From Eucalyptus grandis (lineage: Eukaryota; Streptophyta; Magnoliopsida; Myrtales; Myrtaceae), in NCBI RefSeq assembly GCF_016545825.1, contig NC_052619.1, positions 69,760,115 to 69,824,114 on the forward strand: DNA of 64,000 nucleotides, given 5' to 3'. The notes under the pieces are model-generated. The model worked only from the letters and a program-made list of their open reading frames with translations. It was not told where the DNA came from and did not search any database. This document shows positions 35,533 through 48,255 of the stretch, one piece after another (position 1 is the first letter of the stretch; every line of letters starts with the position of its first letter). The translations under genes were made by a program, and so were the position numbers.

Positions 35533-36327
35533 ATGGACGAACAATCGCAAAAGAGGAAGCTTCGGGACGTGGATTGCGAGCAGTCGTCTTCGAGCGGCGA
35601 TCCGGTTCTGTGCGCGAACGACTGCGGTTTCTTCGGGAACCCAAGTACCAATAACCTCTGTTCTAGATGTTACTATGAGCATCTGCTGAAGCAACCGAAG
35701 GATGCTGTGGATTCGACGGCAGCTGGTTCGGAAGGAGCTGGCGTCGGTGGTGGCGATGCTGGGGATGGTTCTTGTTGTGTCGAGGAGGCACCAGCTGGAG
35801 ATGTAGCTAACTGGGTGGAAGCGGCAGCTATCTCGGAGAAGCAGGAGACAACGCCGGCTGATCATTCCAGTCAGCCTTCTTCGAGCAATCCGGTTCTTTG
35901 CGCGAATAGTTGTGGATTCTTTGGGAATCCTACCACCAATAACCTCTGCTCCAAATGTCACTGTGAGTATCTTTTGAAGCAATCGAAGGAGTCTAGTGGT
36001 TCTGCTGCTGTGGCAGAAGACACCAAGGATGTTGGGGCTGTGGATGGTTCTAGTCATGCCAAGGAGACACCGGTGGCAGCCATGGCTAATCGAGTGGAAC
36101 AGGTGGCAGCATTGGAGAATCAGGAGATGAGGCCTGTGAACCGCTGTGGTTTCTGTACGAAGCGGGTCGGCCTGACAGGTTTCAAGTGCAAGTGTGGGGA
36201 GACGTTCTGCTCTGTCCATCGATATTCCGAAAAGCACGACTGCGTGTTTAATTACAAGACTGCAGGCAGGGATGCTATCGCTAAGGCAAACCCCGTTGTG
36301 AAGGCTGATAAGATTGAGAAGATATGA
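35533..36327 (+). CDS. A20/AN1 zinc-finger stress-associated protein with two A20 fingers
   Basis: Proteins of the SAP family act in abiotic stress and ubiquitin signalling; A20 fingers can bind ubiquitin and AN1 is a separate zinc module. The product has 264 residues. Finger 1 is C27-x3-C31-x11-C43-x2-C46 and finger 2 is C123-x3-C127-x11-C139-x2-C142, both with the VLCAN.CGFFGNP signature. The AN1 finger spans about 205-241 (C205, C208, C219, C221, C226, H229, H235, C237), followed by the usual GRDAIAKANP.VKADKIEKI end. Typical SAPs have one A20 and about 170 residues. The linkers after each A20 also match (VEEAPAGDVANWVE and AKETPVAAMANRVE), so A20 plus linker was duplicated. The start is the first ATG giving the usual short N-terminus. 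No intron interrupts the coding region. Confidence 0.93.
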   Translation: MDEQSQKRKLRDVDCEQSSSSGDPVLCANDCGFFGNPSTNNLCSRCYYEHLLKQPKDAVDSTAAGSEGAGVGGGDAGDGSCCVEEAPAGDVANWVEAAAISEKQETTPADHSSQPSSSNPVLCANSCGFFGNPTTNNLCSKCHCEYLLKQSKESSGSAAVAEDTKDVGAVDGSSHAKETPVAAMANRVEQVAALENQEMRPVNRCGFCTKRVGLTGFKCKCGETFCSVHRYSEKHDCVFNYKTAGRDAIAKANPVVKADKIEKI

Positions 36328-36657
36328 CGGGCATGGCAAGGTATTGCAGTGCCATTAAGTGATACACCTGTCGCCTCCCGTGTGAGCTGAAGTCAATTTA
36401 GTCAAAAAATTAGGAATTGAAATCTATTTAATTTATGCATTAGGAAATAAGATATTATGTTCGTGAGTATTTTCAAGTCTTATGTATAGTTTGGTTTATT
36501 TTCTTGATGTCACAATGTATCTACTGGATAATTTCATTCCAAGTTTATGTGTAGTGTTCTTTTCCTAAATTTAGCTCATGGTTTGCCGAGTTGTGAGGTT
36601 GCAAATTCTTGATACAAGTTTTCCAGTAGATTTAGATTTGTTATAATACATTTAGTG
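36328..36657. other. 3' flank of the A20/AN1 gene
   Basis: AT-rich sequence follows the stop codon and is probably 3' untranslated. No separate feature is seen. Confidence 0.6.
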
Positions 36658-37137
36658 GAACCTTGGTAAGGATTGGGAAACATTGTAGGATTCTTGAAGT
36701 GTGCGTGACCATTTGAGTAAACTGAACTTCTTTAGCTAACGGCAGCTTGCTAATGTACTGCACCATATTTTTTCTTCTTTCCATGAAGTCTGCCAAAGTT
36801 TCGTGATTGCAAACTACGGATTCTTTTCCTAGAAAAATAATTTGGTTCACATTGTGATGAAGCTGGTGCTTTTGAGTATGTTCTCTATAGATATTTTTTC
36901 TTTCCTGTTTGAAGCATGCTTACTATATTTAGCTAATAAAGGCCGGTTGTAACTAAAAGCGTTGGTCTAGTAATTTAAATTCTTTGCTGCTCTGAAAGAT
37001 TACTGTATTACAGAGGAAGTTGATTTGCGTTGGCATATGAGCTCGCTCCTTATTATCTGGACTTTACACAGTAGTTGCTTTTTATATGATCTTATTATAG
37101 GTTGAGTGGGTCACCTGCAGGGTTTCGTTGATTGCAG
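36658..37137 (+). repeat. 480-bp tandem duplication, copy 1
   Basis: The copy begins gaaccttggtaaggattg and ends at ttgattgcag. It includes tgaccatttgagtaaactga, tccatgaagtctgcca and ttgagtgggtcacc, all found again in the next copy in the same order. Confidence 0.93.
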
Positions 37138-37637
37138 GAACCTTGGGAAGGATTGAGGGAGATTGTAGCATTCTTAAATTAACTGAAGTGTGTGTGACCA
37201 TTTGAGTAAACTGAAGTTCTTTAGCTAATGGCAGCTTGCTAAATGTACTCCACTATACTTGTTCTTCTTTCCATGAAGTCTGCCACAGTTTCGTGATTGC
37301 AATCCACGGATTCTTTTCCTAGAAAATAATGTGGTTCACATTGTGATGAAGCTAGTGCTTTTCGGTATGTTCTCAGTAGATGTTTTTTCTTTCCTGTTTG
37401 AAGCATGCTTACTATATTTAGCTATCAAAGGTCAGTTGTAACTTAAAGCGTTGAGCTAGTAGTTTAGATGATTTTGCTGCTCAAGCGGTGAAAGATTACT
37501 GTATTACAGAGGAAGTTGATTTGCGGTGGCATATGAGCTTACTCCTTATTATCTGGCCTTCACACAGTAGTAGTAGTTTATTATTTGGTCTTATTTTAGG
37601 TTGAGTGGGTCACCAGCAGGATTTCATTGATTGCGGG
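37138..37637 (+). repeat. 480-bp tandem duplication, copy 2
   Basis: The copy starts gaaccttgggaaggattg directly after copy 1 and ends at ttgattgcgg. It differs by scattered substitutions and small insertions such as aattaactg near 37178. No coding frame runs through it. Confidence 0.93.
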
Positions 37638-39294
37638 AATTACCTTTCCATTTCTTTGACACAGTAAATTGTGCTTGCTAGATTGAATTGCTTTCTGTGT
37701 GTCTAGGAAGCTTGTCTCCCACTGTGTTCCAAAACCTAGGTGAATGTGGGAAACAGGGATCTTGATTCAGGGTCCTTACATGATAAGTAGAAATGGCTTC
37801 TTCTGTAGCATTTCAGCAATGACTGCGATTTGCTCCCTTGTAAGGGTTAAGGGCCTTCTCTTCTAGATCTTCGATTGTATTCTTTGAATGTGCTCGTGTT
37901 TGTGTTTTGGGAAAATCAATCCACTTCAAGATGTTTTCCTGCATTGAAGAAAAGTCATGATCATTGTGCAGGGACCAAGAATCAGGGGCCTGAGTCAGTG
38001 GGTGCAAGTTGGAGGACGAAAATTTGTTGCGTGCCTTTTTTATTGGAACCCTCAAAAGGAGACCTTTTTCAAGTGCTTCTTACAGTTTTTTTAGTAGGAA
38101 ACGTTGAATAATGCCGATTTAAAACACAGTGAATGGACGTCTCCAAATATCAACAAGTTGGAGTGAGGACAGAAGTGGTTGAACTGCCAGTGTTGAATAT
38201 TGTGGCGAAGAATGAGGTTCGATTGATTTATATGACGTGAATGAAGCGTTTGAATGTCACTTTTAGAGGTTTAGGCGAAACCGAACCGGCTCATGATGAT
38301 TTGGTACACAGGGTTGTCTGTAACGCTCGTAGTCAGCTTTAATCTTGTTGAAAACTAATTCGAAGTCCGTTCATGCTCTTCTATAACCAAGCGCTTCAAG
38401 GTTTAGGCACTCTCCTGGATGTAAATTTACAAACATCTGCAACTAAACTGAGACCACTCTAATAATATGGTACATGCAATTCGACATTCTTCGCAGGTTG
38501 AAGACAAAAGTAGTAGCATTTACGATGGATTACCGATGAGGAATGCCATATCTGGTGGCATTGTAAGCTTTTCTTATGTTGAGTTCTGATTAATATCTAG
38601 CACCTGGTAGCTATGGCTTCAAACGGGAGGTGTTGGGTCGCCTACAACAACTAAAGATATAATTGGCTGAAAAAGCCTCAGGATCTTTTACACCTTGTTG
38701 GGAAAATCTACACGTGTGGTAAAATTATGCACAGAATAAAATTTTGGTCTCTCAAATTTGCATCTCATATAATTGAATCTGGAACAATGTGAAGGTGGTG
38801 GACAGTTAAAATTTAGCTCATCGGCGTGTCTCAAACTTAATCAACGGTTTTGGCGGCACATTATTTGCATCGTTCTTAGCCAAACATGTTACATTTCTGC
38901 AACTGATGGGCCAGAAATGGTTACACGGTTCTGTACGCAGTGGCTCAAGGCAAATTAATAAAAATCCACACTAGATTGGCAAATGGCCCGTAGGAAATGA
39001 GGGCAATGAACGTAAACAAGCTATTCATCAGTCCAGAAACGTTCTGTTTTTCCTTTTTCCCTCTAGCTACCCACTATTTGGCACAGCTAAAGCATTCATT
39101 TTCAAAACCTGCATAAGCGGGCTAAGAACATATGAAGCAGTTGCACCAATTCAATGGGGGCAATCTCCCTTAACACTTACTCTATCTTCCGCTATGAATA
39201 GTTGATGCAGATTTCTGGGCAAACCTCATGTGGATAACAAAGCATGAAGACCAGAACTGTTCAATATGAACGTTGTTGAGTGCCAAACCGACTT
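37638..39294. other. Intergenic, no gene recognised
   Basis: Mostly AT-rich sequence. Short open frames on both strands have no recognisable domain. The right end is the 3' flank of the SAM carrier gene on the minus strand. Confidence 0.55.
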
Positions 39295-42200
39295 TCAGCT
39301 TGTTGGATCTTTCTTGGGATGTGGAGGTGGTGGAGGATGTCTTTGAGAAAGGAACCGCTTAGTGCTCTCCAGGACGCCAAAGAATATCGACCCACCAATG
39401 CCAATCCATAGTACCCTCGGCTCAATTCCCTGAATTATACAGGAACTCAGAGAGGAGGGAACATTAAGAAAAAGGGAAAGGTTATATGACAACCTTCAAA
39501 ATACCACGTGTTCTGCAGTTCATGAGAAACAATGTTGATAACTACAACAGCGATCAAGCTTTTTTCCGGCTAGGTAAACTCTACTTCATGGACGCTCGTA
39601 TGAGGCTATGCCATTGTGCTATCTTGTACTAATCCTGACATTGAGCTCTTCCTTTAAATTATCCGCCACGTCATAAATGCATTGCACAACAAGTGTCTTG
39701 GAGTAGAAAGTTTGGTGTAAGATATTTGTGAAAATCAAGGCCGGTTTCTCCATGTACAGGGTTGTTTATACCAAGAAACTGTTTGCATGCCGTACATTTA
39801 CAAATTGGTAAAAAGTAAACATATTGTGATTATGCACTACTTCTACTATTAATAAGTGCTCCGTTTCATTTAAAATTGATTCTTTGAGAATTGAGAACTT
39901 GTTTTTCAATTATTATGAGGCAGAAAACAGAGTGGAAACACACTAATGATGGAGCAATCAGAGAAAAACAGATGGTCATACTCAATGTCTAGCTCAAAAA
40001 TGTGAGCGCACATGCGCGCGCGAGAGAGAGAGAGAGACCTTGAGAAGAGCTGAGGGACCCTCTTCCCTCACAATAGTTTGGACACAATCGAATACCCCTC
40101 GGTACTGGTTTGCTGGTCCCTGCATGTATCAGAGTGAATCACTCGATTATCATAGACAGATACAAACTTCGTGTGGCCACTGATAGCCTATACTCATAAG
40201 AGGAGGAAAACTAAGAAGATCGTGACGAGGTGGAAGTTAGAGGCAGCTTCTTAGTACCTGAGTCATTAGCCTTGTCTTGATTACATCAAGTGGAGTGGTT
40301 ATTGCTCCAGTTAGTGCTCCTGCAAAACATAACATCCACCTAAAGAATGGTATAAATCATTTCATGCATATTTGAGCAGTTCATTCATTTTACTCCAACA
40401 AATTTGCATACAGTCTGAAGGCATAAAATTTCTAACTATTGGACAAGAAACTGATTCTTTTGTGATTTTCCTGGGTACTATAACTATACATTTGAGAAAC
40501 TGAGCAGTGAACTACGGGAAAAAATTCTAGGGCCTCTAAATTCTCTGATCTTACAAATTAACAAATATAAAGCATTACACACAGTTCAAAATTGGTGAAC
40601 ACCTTAAATACGTTGTTCAAAAAAGTGTAGGGGTGAATAAGTATCAACAATAAATACCCTTCAGATTAAGCTGCACCAGAGAGGCAAGCTAACTTAACTT
40701 AAATTCATAAATATTATTGATAAATCAACTGTACAAAAGGAAGTGAAAGCTCAGGGACAGTACTACGCAGACAAAGAAAAAGGCATCAACTTTAGTGGCT
40801 CGGCAAGTGAAGATTTGTGACTATTCTAAAAGCACATAATGACATCAACCACCAGCTTTAACTCAATGAGGGGGGGAGCTATATGCATACACTAAGCCTT
40901 ATTCCTAATGCAGCAGATGCAGCAAAACTGTTTGCCTCTTCAGACCAGCGTAAGAAAGCTGTAGGAATACCCAAACACATATCACATGCCATGCAGGAAT
41001 TAATTGGACAGTCAATAAACAATTCTCTTCAAGTTTGATGGAATCATTTGTCACGGTGTGCCGCAAAATTTCATATAACACAATCCTATCCGATCATATC
41101 GTTGAAATTGGCAAATTGCCCCAATTGAGAGCCTTTGAAGACAAAATGGATGTGAAAACAGAACACAAAATCTCCCCTGTATGCTAATTTAAGAAGTAAA
41201 GTCCGGAACCAAAATATTCACCAACCTTTATGCCATGGCAACTTAGGAAATTATACCTCTAATAGCTGTCGTATTATCTTCATTATCCAAGGGTGAGGTT
41301 AAGGGTCATAGATAAGTTACGAGCATATAGCAACATGCACAGGTTTAGGGAGCATGTTGTTCCTGAGTCTATACTGTGGACTTAGTGAACTAACTAAAGG
41401 TAAACCATTGCGGCAATTGGAACTTTCTGGTGAAACCTTCACCTATGGATGGAAATGGAAATAAAGTAGTGCACACCACCTCTTCAGTCTTTGGCAGTTA
41501 CTGGCTCCTTAACAGATTTTCACATTTTATGTGCATGGAGCAATTGTGAAAAAGCTTATTGATGCAGTACAGAATCAATAAACCACAGTCATCAGAATTA
41601 ACAGCAATAAATAAATAGTTAGAAACAAATATTGCACCAACATCTGCAAAAGCACCAATAAGTACCTGCAAAAGCTCCAATTGCAGCATTCTCTGGATCA
41701 TTCAGCTCTCTACGTGCCTGTTTGAGAAACAAGGAAAGAATTCTTAATCTCTTTTGAAAGGCAAGAATGGCTTAACTAAGCACACATGACGACATGACTT
41801 TGCAAAAGTGCTTCCTCCGAATGGTGCAATAGCCATATTTAATCAGTTCAAAAGGTGGTCCCATGGTGAAAAAATTCTATGAAGAAAACAGATGTCGACA
41901 ATTTACTTGTTAAAAAGACATAATCGAGATGCTTACTGCCGCTTTATAACCAAGCCGAAGCTGCTCATAGATGCAGAATTGGATTGCATCAAATGGCAAA
42001 TCCCGCAACAAAAACGATCCATATCCCTAGAAAGAATGAGATCAAAACATCTGTTGAGTGAAGCTGATGTTACAGAAAGCGCTGATGTATACATTCTTTT
42101 GGTGGCAGTGCTAATATGATTGTGAAACAAAAGAAAACAATGTCTAATACTCATAAAAAGAAGATCCTTAATCTTAAAATAGCAGTTTCTTTAGGTTTTC

Positions 42201-45200
42201 TCTTTTTTCCCCATACCGCATAAAGACCTTTAAAACCTTCTTTAGAGACAATAAGGCGGACAGCATCAGGGGCAGAATTAAACTGCCTTGTCTGCATTCT
42301 TTGCTTAACAACCTGGAAAGTGTTCAGATACAAAGCAAGTTGGTTTTCTTAGGACGAAAGAAAAGGAAACGAAATGGAAGAATTTGTGTGGATAGAACAA
42401 TTTGACCTCTGTTGGAACACGAATAAGAGAAGCAGCCACTCCTCCTAAGGCACCAGCAGCCTACAAAATGCTCATTAAACTTCAGGAAAGTCGATATTCT
42501 CAAAATGCAGCAGATTAAGACAAGCAGCCCAATTTATATATGATTTATATCACATAGCAAAAACAAGAGGAAAGAAAATCATGATATAAGGGTATGCCTA
42601 CTTGAGACATAATCCTCCTCATGATGTTAAAAACTTACTATGCCATCAAATTAGCCATCCATAGCTAAGCTTGACCTTATCTTGACCGAAGGCTTTACCA
42701 CTGAGCTACATTTTTTTGAATTTTAATTATGAAGGTGATCACACAAAATCTGCTAGCTGTAATTTGCTCCACTTGTTGGATCCATCGATCCTCAATCCAG
42801 TACTATAGTGCGATGACTAAACACCACATATATCGCACTCAGGAGCTCATTCTGAAGAACCCTTAATGCTAGTTGGATAACGGGATTTATTCAAATCATA
42901 ATTTGAACAACTATGTCGACCGGATTTAACCACATCGCCATCTCTTTTCAATCAAATACAAGTAAGCCAGTTAAGTTCAATTCAATGCACACGTTGCTTT
43001 ACCAGAGAAAGCATTCGCCAGAGGAAGTATGTAAGGATTCCTTACCAAATGAGCAAGAGCGCTGAAATTCTCAGGAAATGTCCTTAGCAGTTTTTGCTTT
43101 GTGGGCTCATAAACACCGACAAATAGAGCGGAAGCACTGAGAGGAGAGTGACCCTTGTCATGTAACTAATAGAACCATTTGCCATGTTAGAAAGAAAAAC
43201 ATATTGAAGAACTAATCCACAAAGAACATGATAGATGCATTATTTGTTCCCAGTATTTTTATTTGGGTATAATGTCCCACTTTTCTGCCCACGAGGAAAT
43301 AGGAAATTCTATAAGGTAAACGAATCAAGATTGTTTGACCTAGTAGAAAAACCTAAAGCTGCACAAAGGAATAGTTGATTCACACATTATTTCTAGCCAA
43401 TAAATAAGTTTTGCATTTTAAAAAAGGAGCTTACGGTAATACGCCAGCAAGATTTCCTGCCAACCCAGAATATAAGCCTTGAAAATTAATTTTTCCTCCA
43501 CCACGAACTGCCTACAGTAAATCAAAAGATAAATTCAGCAACTCCATAATGAAATTTGAGCAAAATACACAAAATTCACTCATTGATGCAAGATGGTTGC
43601 AAGAACAGATTTATTCAGTTTCATGCAGTTTATCTATGGCATTGGTGACTTCTCTCTTGATGCTGTCTCAGCTTTTAATGGATTGATCTTAACATAGAAG
43701 GAAGACCACCCACCAGTCCATGGGTACTTCAACAACTAAAGGAATGATAAGGGCTTACTGAACGATTGTCCCAATGGAAGATGGTTATGTGATTAATGAG
43801 GCTTCAATACTACATTAGAGAACTGAAAAAAGCTCATTGCTGAATGAGAAAGAACTTCAGAGACTTCAACATATAAATTATTAAAGAGAAAGATGGAATT
43901 TGGCAATTAACATCAACACAGGTGGGGTGAAATCTCTCGATGATAGTCTTGTAGAGACCAAAAAAAACAAAATTGAGGGAGTAAAGAATGGATGATCAGA
44001 TGATCCAAGATATTCAAATTGAGAAATTGCAGTTCCCACATGTTAACATCCAGAGAAGGAAACAATAGCTGATTTTGGACGAAAGAACCATCGGAGTATG
44101 CAAGTGGGATTCCCTTTGTGTCTCTCAAGGGAAAAGGTTTTTAAAGGCTTTCGAGGCATATCAATAACATGCTTGACATAGTTGGAGAACAGTGCTCTAT
44201 GGTATTAAACTCTTTCTTTCATATTTATTTTATGCAAGGGAATTGTTATGCTTATACTACTGATCTATTCCATGTCTTTTTCTTCTCAAACTTCTTTTGA
44301 AATCAGTGCATAAGAAAGTAATGGATATCGGTTACTGCTGTATAAACAGTACCAATTTTTTATAGGAAACCTGCCTGCAGCCTTGTCTTTATTGTGTCTA
44401 TGGGGTATAAGGCTGTTTCAACAACAACACCAGCCGTACCTCCTGCAATAACTCCATCTGCAGATTGCAGCAAACGTGGGAGAATAGATTATACCATGTA
44501 ACGTCACATGCAACGCCAGCACCAGTTCACATGCAGAACAAGTGCTGTAACAAAAGGGAAAATGTAAAGTCTCCAAAAATCAAACAGAGGAAACAAAAAA
44601 ACTGTTTCCCAAAAACCTGAGAATGAATAAAGATGTAAATATATCAGATGGCTCATCTTTTCATATCCTTTCCCAGCCAAGAATTGCCATGATTGTTACC
44701 CATTCTCTTGACCCAGACTATGGAAAGACAATCACCAAGAATGATGGACTCCCCTCCCTCCCCGTATGCTTAATGCTAGTCTTTAATCAATATTTCCTCT
44801 ATGCTTTTGAGGATTCTGTGCTATAGACATAGACTTTGCTTCAGATGCCAATAATCTCCGAATGGGATATAACTTGGAGACAGGATAATTACAAAGTCAA
44901 ATCAATTAGATGGAGCACAGAAATGTAACTCACTAAATGATAGCCCAAGATACAGTCACTGGAAGCATACCCAGGTTGATATTTTCCAACTTACCAAACA
45001 AAGCACGGAAAAAGTCGAAGGGCTTTTCTTCTCCTGTGCTAACTGAAGCAAAGAACTTTGTTGCATCCAGCTGAAAGTTCTGAGGTTTCATCATGAGCAT
45101 ATCTGCGGAGAACATCAATTCTTTGACAAGATAATCAACAGAATATGAAAAAAAAGTACAGAAATATTGAATACATATATCTCCACATCAGTCAGGGCAC

Positions 45201-45652
45201 CGTTAGAAAACAAGATCACATTCTTTCTTAATCTGCATCAGCAATCATAGCATTTTAAGAGCAAAAAATGTTTAGACATATGCATCCACCAACAATAAGC
45301 AAAACTAATAAATCTCTATCAACACAGACAACCAAACACAATCAAATACACAGATAAGTCAAAGCAAATGTTTCCATCCTCTTTGTTCTTTGATTCCTCC
45401 AGCAAAGATTTATATGAATTGGGATCCAAATGGGTTGATCTATGGCATCTAATCGACAACCTATCTCACAATACAGAAACTAAAACAAATTCCTTTTCCT
45501 GGGGCGATTCCCTGCATTCCCACGTACCGACATCACAGAAAGCAAGCGCAAAACCACCAAGAATACAAAAGACACAAAACAAAAGAGATGAATCCACCTG
45601 AAGGCGCTTGCGAAGCTCTCTTCGCGTCGAATGCCAGCGCTAGAGGACCCAT
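39295..45652 (-). CDS. SAMC1: S-adenosylmethionine carrier, mitochondrial carrier family, 12 exons
   Basis: Plant SAMC proteins exchange S-adenosylmethionine and S-adenosylhomocysteine across plastid and mitochondrial inner membranes, supplying methyl donors. Exons: 45598-45652, 44995-45102, 44371-44457, 43435-43507, 43046-43136, 42407-42460, 42217-42312, 41937-42026, 41666-41717, 40258-40319, 40039-40119 and 39295-39429. They total 984 bp, or 327 residues. Three carrier repeats are visible through their signatures: PIDTIKTRLQ, PTEVVKQRMQT and PLDVIKTRLMTQ. Other SAMC-type segments are ASALFVGVYEPTKQKLL, YGSFLLRDLPFDAIQF and VLWIGIGGSIFFGVLESTKR. The N-terminus MGPLALAFDAKRAS comes from a separate small exon and resembles the Arabidopsis start. 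The junction between exons 3 and 4 has a repeated GCAG, so two intron placements give the same mRNA; I chose the GT-AG one. Confidence 0.94.
40020..40038 (+). repeat. GA microsatellite at an SAMC splice donor
   Basis: The (GA)n tract is (CT)n on the coding strand and begins exactly at the donor after the 81-bp exon, so the intron starts GTCTCTCTCT. Confidence 0.9.
42691..42710 (-). other. tRNA-like A-box sequence in an SAMC intron
   Basis: The minus strand reads TGTAGCTCAGTGGTAAAGCC, close to the D-arm and A-box of many tRNAs. No matching B-box or tRNA fold follows in the next 100 bases, so this is a fragment of a tRNA or of a tRNA-derived SINE, or chance. Confidence 0.35.
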
Positions 45653-47522
45653 CTTTCACTGACTACAACTCAACTGCACACAAAAAAATCACCATCAGCC
45701 ACCTAAAGATATCCCGAAAATTTACAAAACCCACCAAGCTGATTCCACGCAGTAATTCATCACAACTGAAGTTCAAGCAAAACCTCGGACGAGAGGTGAT
45801 GAAAAGCTACGGAATCGCGAACTGGGAAAGAGGAGAATTCATCAAGTTTTATACGGCGAGAAACGTAAAGAGAGATGACGGAATGGAATGCGGGATGCGT
45901 GAACACGGGTGTACGACGTTGTTGTCGGAAGTGTAGAGTGAGAAAGAGAGGATTACCAGAGAGAGAGAGAGAGCGAAGAAGAAGCGTGCTGTCTTCGGAG
46001 ACGTCGAGGGAAGGAGATAGACCGTTTCTTGTCTGGACTGCGCGCCACCGGCTGGAGAGGCAGATACACTGCACTGCAGCAGTAGAGCGTGAGCTCGAGA
46101 GAGATGGCATTTTGGTTATTATTCACCTTCTTTTTTTTTCTTTTTTCCTATTGGTCCCGTTATTATTATTTATTTACATGCCATATATTTATATTATATA
46201 TTATTTTTGGCCTGTTGTTCAGGAATATTAGGAGGACGCTTCACAAGATGCCCATGTGATAAAAGATTCTAGACCAGATGAAAATGGAAGTCAACGGTTA
46301 AAATGGAAACAATTGGTGTTTGCTATTAGAGACATATCTTTTTCCTCCAAAATGGAAACAAAAATCAACCAAAATACGGAGAAAAATGGTTATTTTGCTA
46401 GAAGCATGGTCATATGCAATGCATACTTATTTTTAGATCTCAATGAAATATTTGGAGATTCAATATCATAGCAAGTGAATCCAAAATTTAAGAAATGCTC
46501 AAAAATTTCCTAAAAAATAATGTCATATGAGTTAAAAAGGAACAATGGTGTAAAGAGAATTTCAATGCCCATTTTGTAATTTTTTTTAAAGTGAAAAAAG
46601 CTCAAAGAAAATCACAAATGAGTGATCTACTTTAACTACATAAATCTACTAATTTAGTTGGGCACAAAACTCACAATGTTAAGATTGGTGAGATTGAAGT
46701 TGAATTTTCGATTAGTTTAGTCCAAACTAATTCTGCATTCATAAGACATCATAAACAAAAGTCTACTCACTTCTCATATGCCTTTTGTGATTCAAAAAGA
46801 TGATGAATAAAAGTTTACAACTTTAAATAAAGTGACATGAGGATGAAGGGATAAGACGAAATGGTTCTTAGAGTGAAGATGGCAATCGCATATATAAACT
46901 ATTGAAAGAGACGGCAGTAATAAGACTAGTTTTCTTTGAACATGTTGCAAAATGGACAATATATTAAATAACAAAAGAAGGTATTTTTGTCCGGTTAACT
47001 GAAAAAATAAATTTCTTAACCAAAATGAGAGTAGAAATAATCTTGTCCAAACTCATATTCTATTACGATTCAATAAAATTTCTAATGAACTTTGAGGTCC
47101 ATACTGCCCTTTAAGATCAACACATGATTACATTGCAAGTTAGAAATTCTCAAACTAAAACCATTATTGCATTGTCATCAAATGTCTTTTGTAGACTATT
47201 TACTTTCGATTGAGGAAGAAGACAAGATACTTGAAATTGAGGAAGAAGACAAGAGACTTTCCAAGTTCTAAATTGACTTTGCTTACGAAACCCCTTTCCT
47301 CTTTCCCCTTTTCCATGTAATACCTACAATGATTTCGACAATGACCTAATTGATTATCGAAACGATTCCTTTGCCGGACACAGACAAAAGGTTATTGAGC
47401 CCCGCTTATAATTGATAAGAGTTGTCACACACACATTAACATCCGAACGAAGTTAGGCAAACTGGGCGGCGACGTGCTCGTGTTTCTTCTTCATATTTCT
47501 TCTTTTTCATATTTCTTCTTCT
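45653..47522. other. SAMC leader and AT-rich intergenic DNA
   Basis: The left 450 bases are the likely leader and promoter of SAMC (minus) and include a GA microsatellite near 45958-45973. The rest is AT-rich, with no gene or defined element seen. Confidence 0.55.
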
Positions 47523-48255
47523 AAATTATTTTAGGAAAAATTTAAAAAAAAAAAAACTCAAAATATTCTTATTTCCCCAAATAAAGATTTGAAGTGGATA
47601 TTATTTTAAATAAAGACTTGAAATGCCATCACTTCTTCAAATAAGCATTTGAAATGAATCTTATTTCAAATAAAAGCCCGAATTAATTATGTTTGCATCA
47701 AAAAAGGGACCTGAAGTAATTATGTCTATTTCAAATAAATGCCTAATTTTTTAGTGATCAATAATATTTTTGTCATTTATCATTTTTTTTTCTAATTCTC
47801 TTTCTTCCTCTTCATCAATGGTCAATTGGCCACCAGTGATACCCACAAAAGGCTAGGCAAGGGCCACCCACACTAGCTACAAGTGAGAGACGGCCTTGCC
47901 TTGACGAGGTGACCCTTGCCCTAGGGGAGGCTCCCTCTCGCGAAGGCCGCCCCTCAGAGGCCGTTCCTCGTGACCATTCGTGAGGTCAGCCCTTATTGTC
48001 CCGAGCAAGGTTGACCAAGGTTCGCCGAGCCCTCGTTGGCCTTTGCTAGTGGCCGTCGAAAAAGAAAAATAAAAAAAGTGAAGAAAGAATAAAATTTGGA
48101 CAAAACACCCAAATCTTATTTAAAACAATCATAACTACTTCAACCCCTTATTTAAAACAATTAATGCCATTTCAAATTTTTTTTTTTCGTTTAAATTTAT
48201 TTGAGAAAATAATGACATTTCAAGTCTTCTTTTTTAAATTTTCTCATTATTTTAT
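47523..48255. mobile_element. Candidate small transposon with GC-rich core
   Basis: AT-rich flanks carry inverted similarity: aaagacttgaaatgccat near 47610 and its inverse atgacatttcaagtctt near 48207, plus roughly inverse ends near 47523 and 48255. The core at about 47820-48060 is GC-rich, with GGCAAGGGCCACC / GGCCTTGCC words like those of the Mutator-like element at 642-1527. No clear target duplication was found, so the limits are approximate. Confidence 0.5.

Noticed and set aside
35407..36339. 310-codon frame on the minus strand
   Set aside because: It is antisense to the A20/AN1 gene, whose zinc fingers are unmistakable. The antisense product has no recognisable domain.
43435..44457. 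GC-AG intron in SAMC
   Set aside because: A GCAG repeated at both junctions lets a normal GT-AG intron give exactly the same mRNA.
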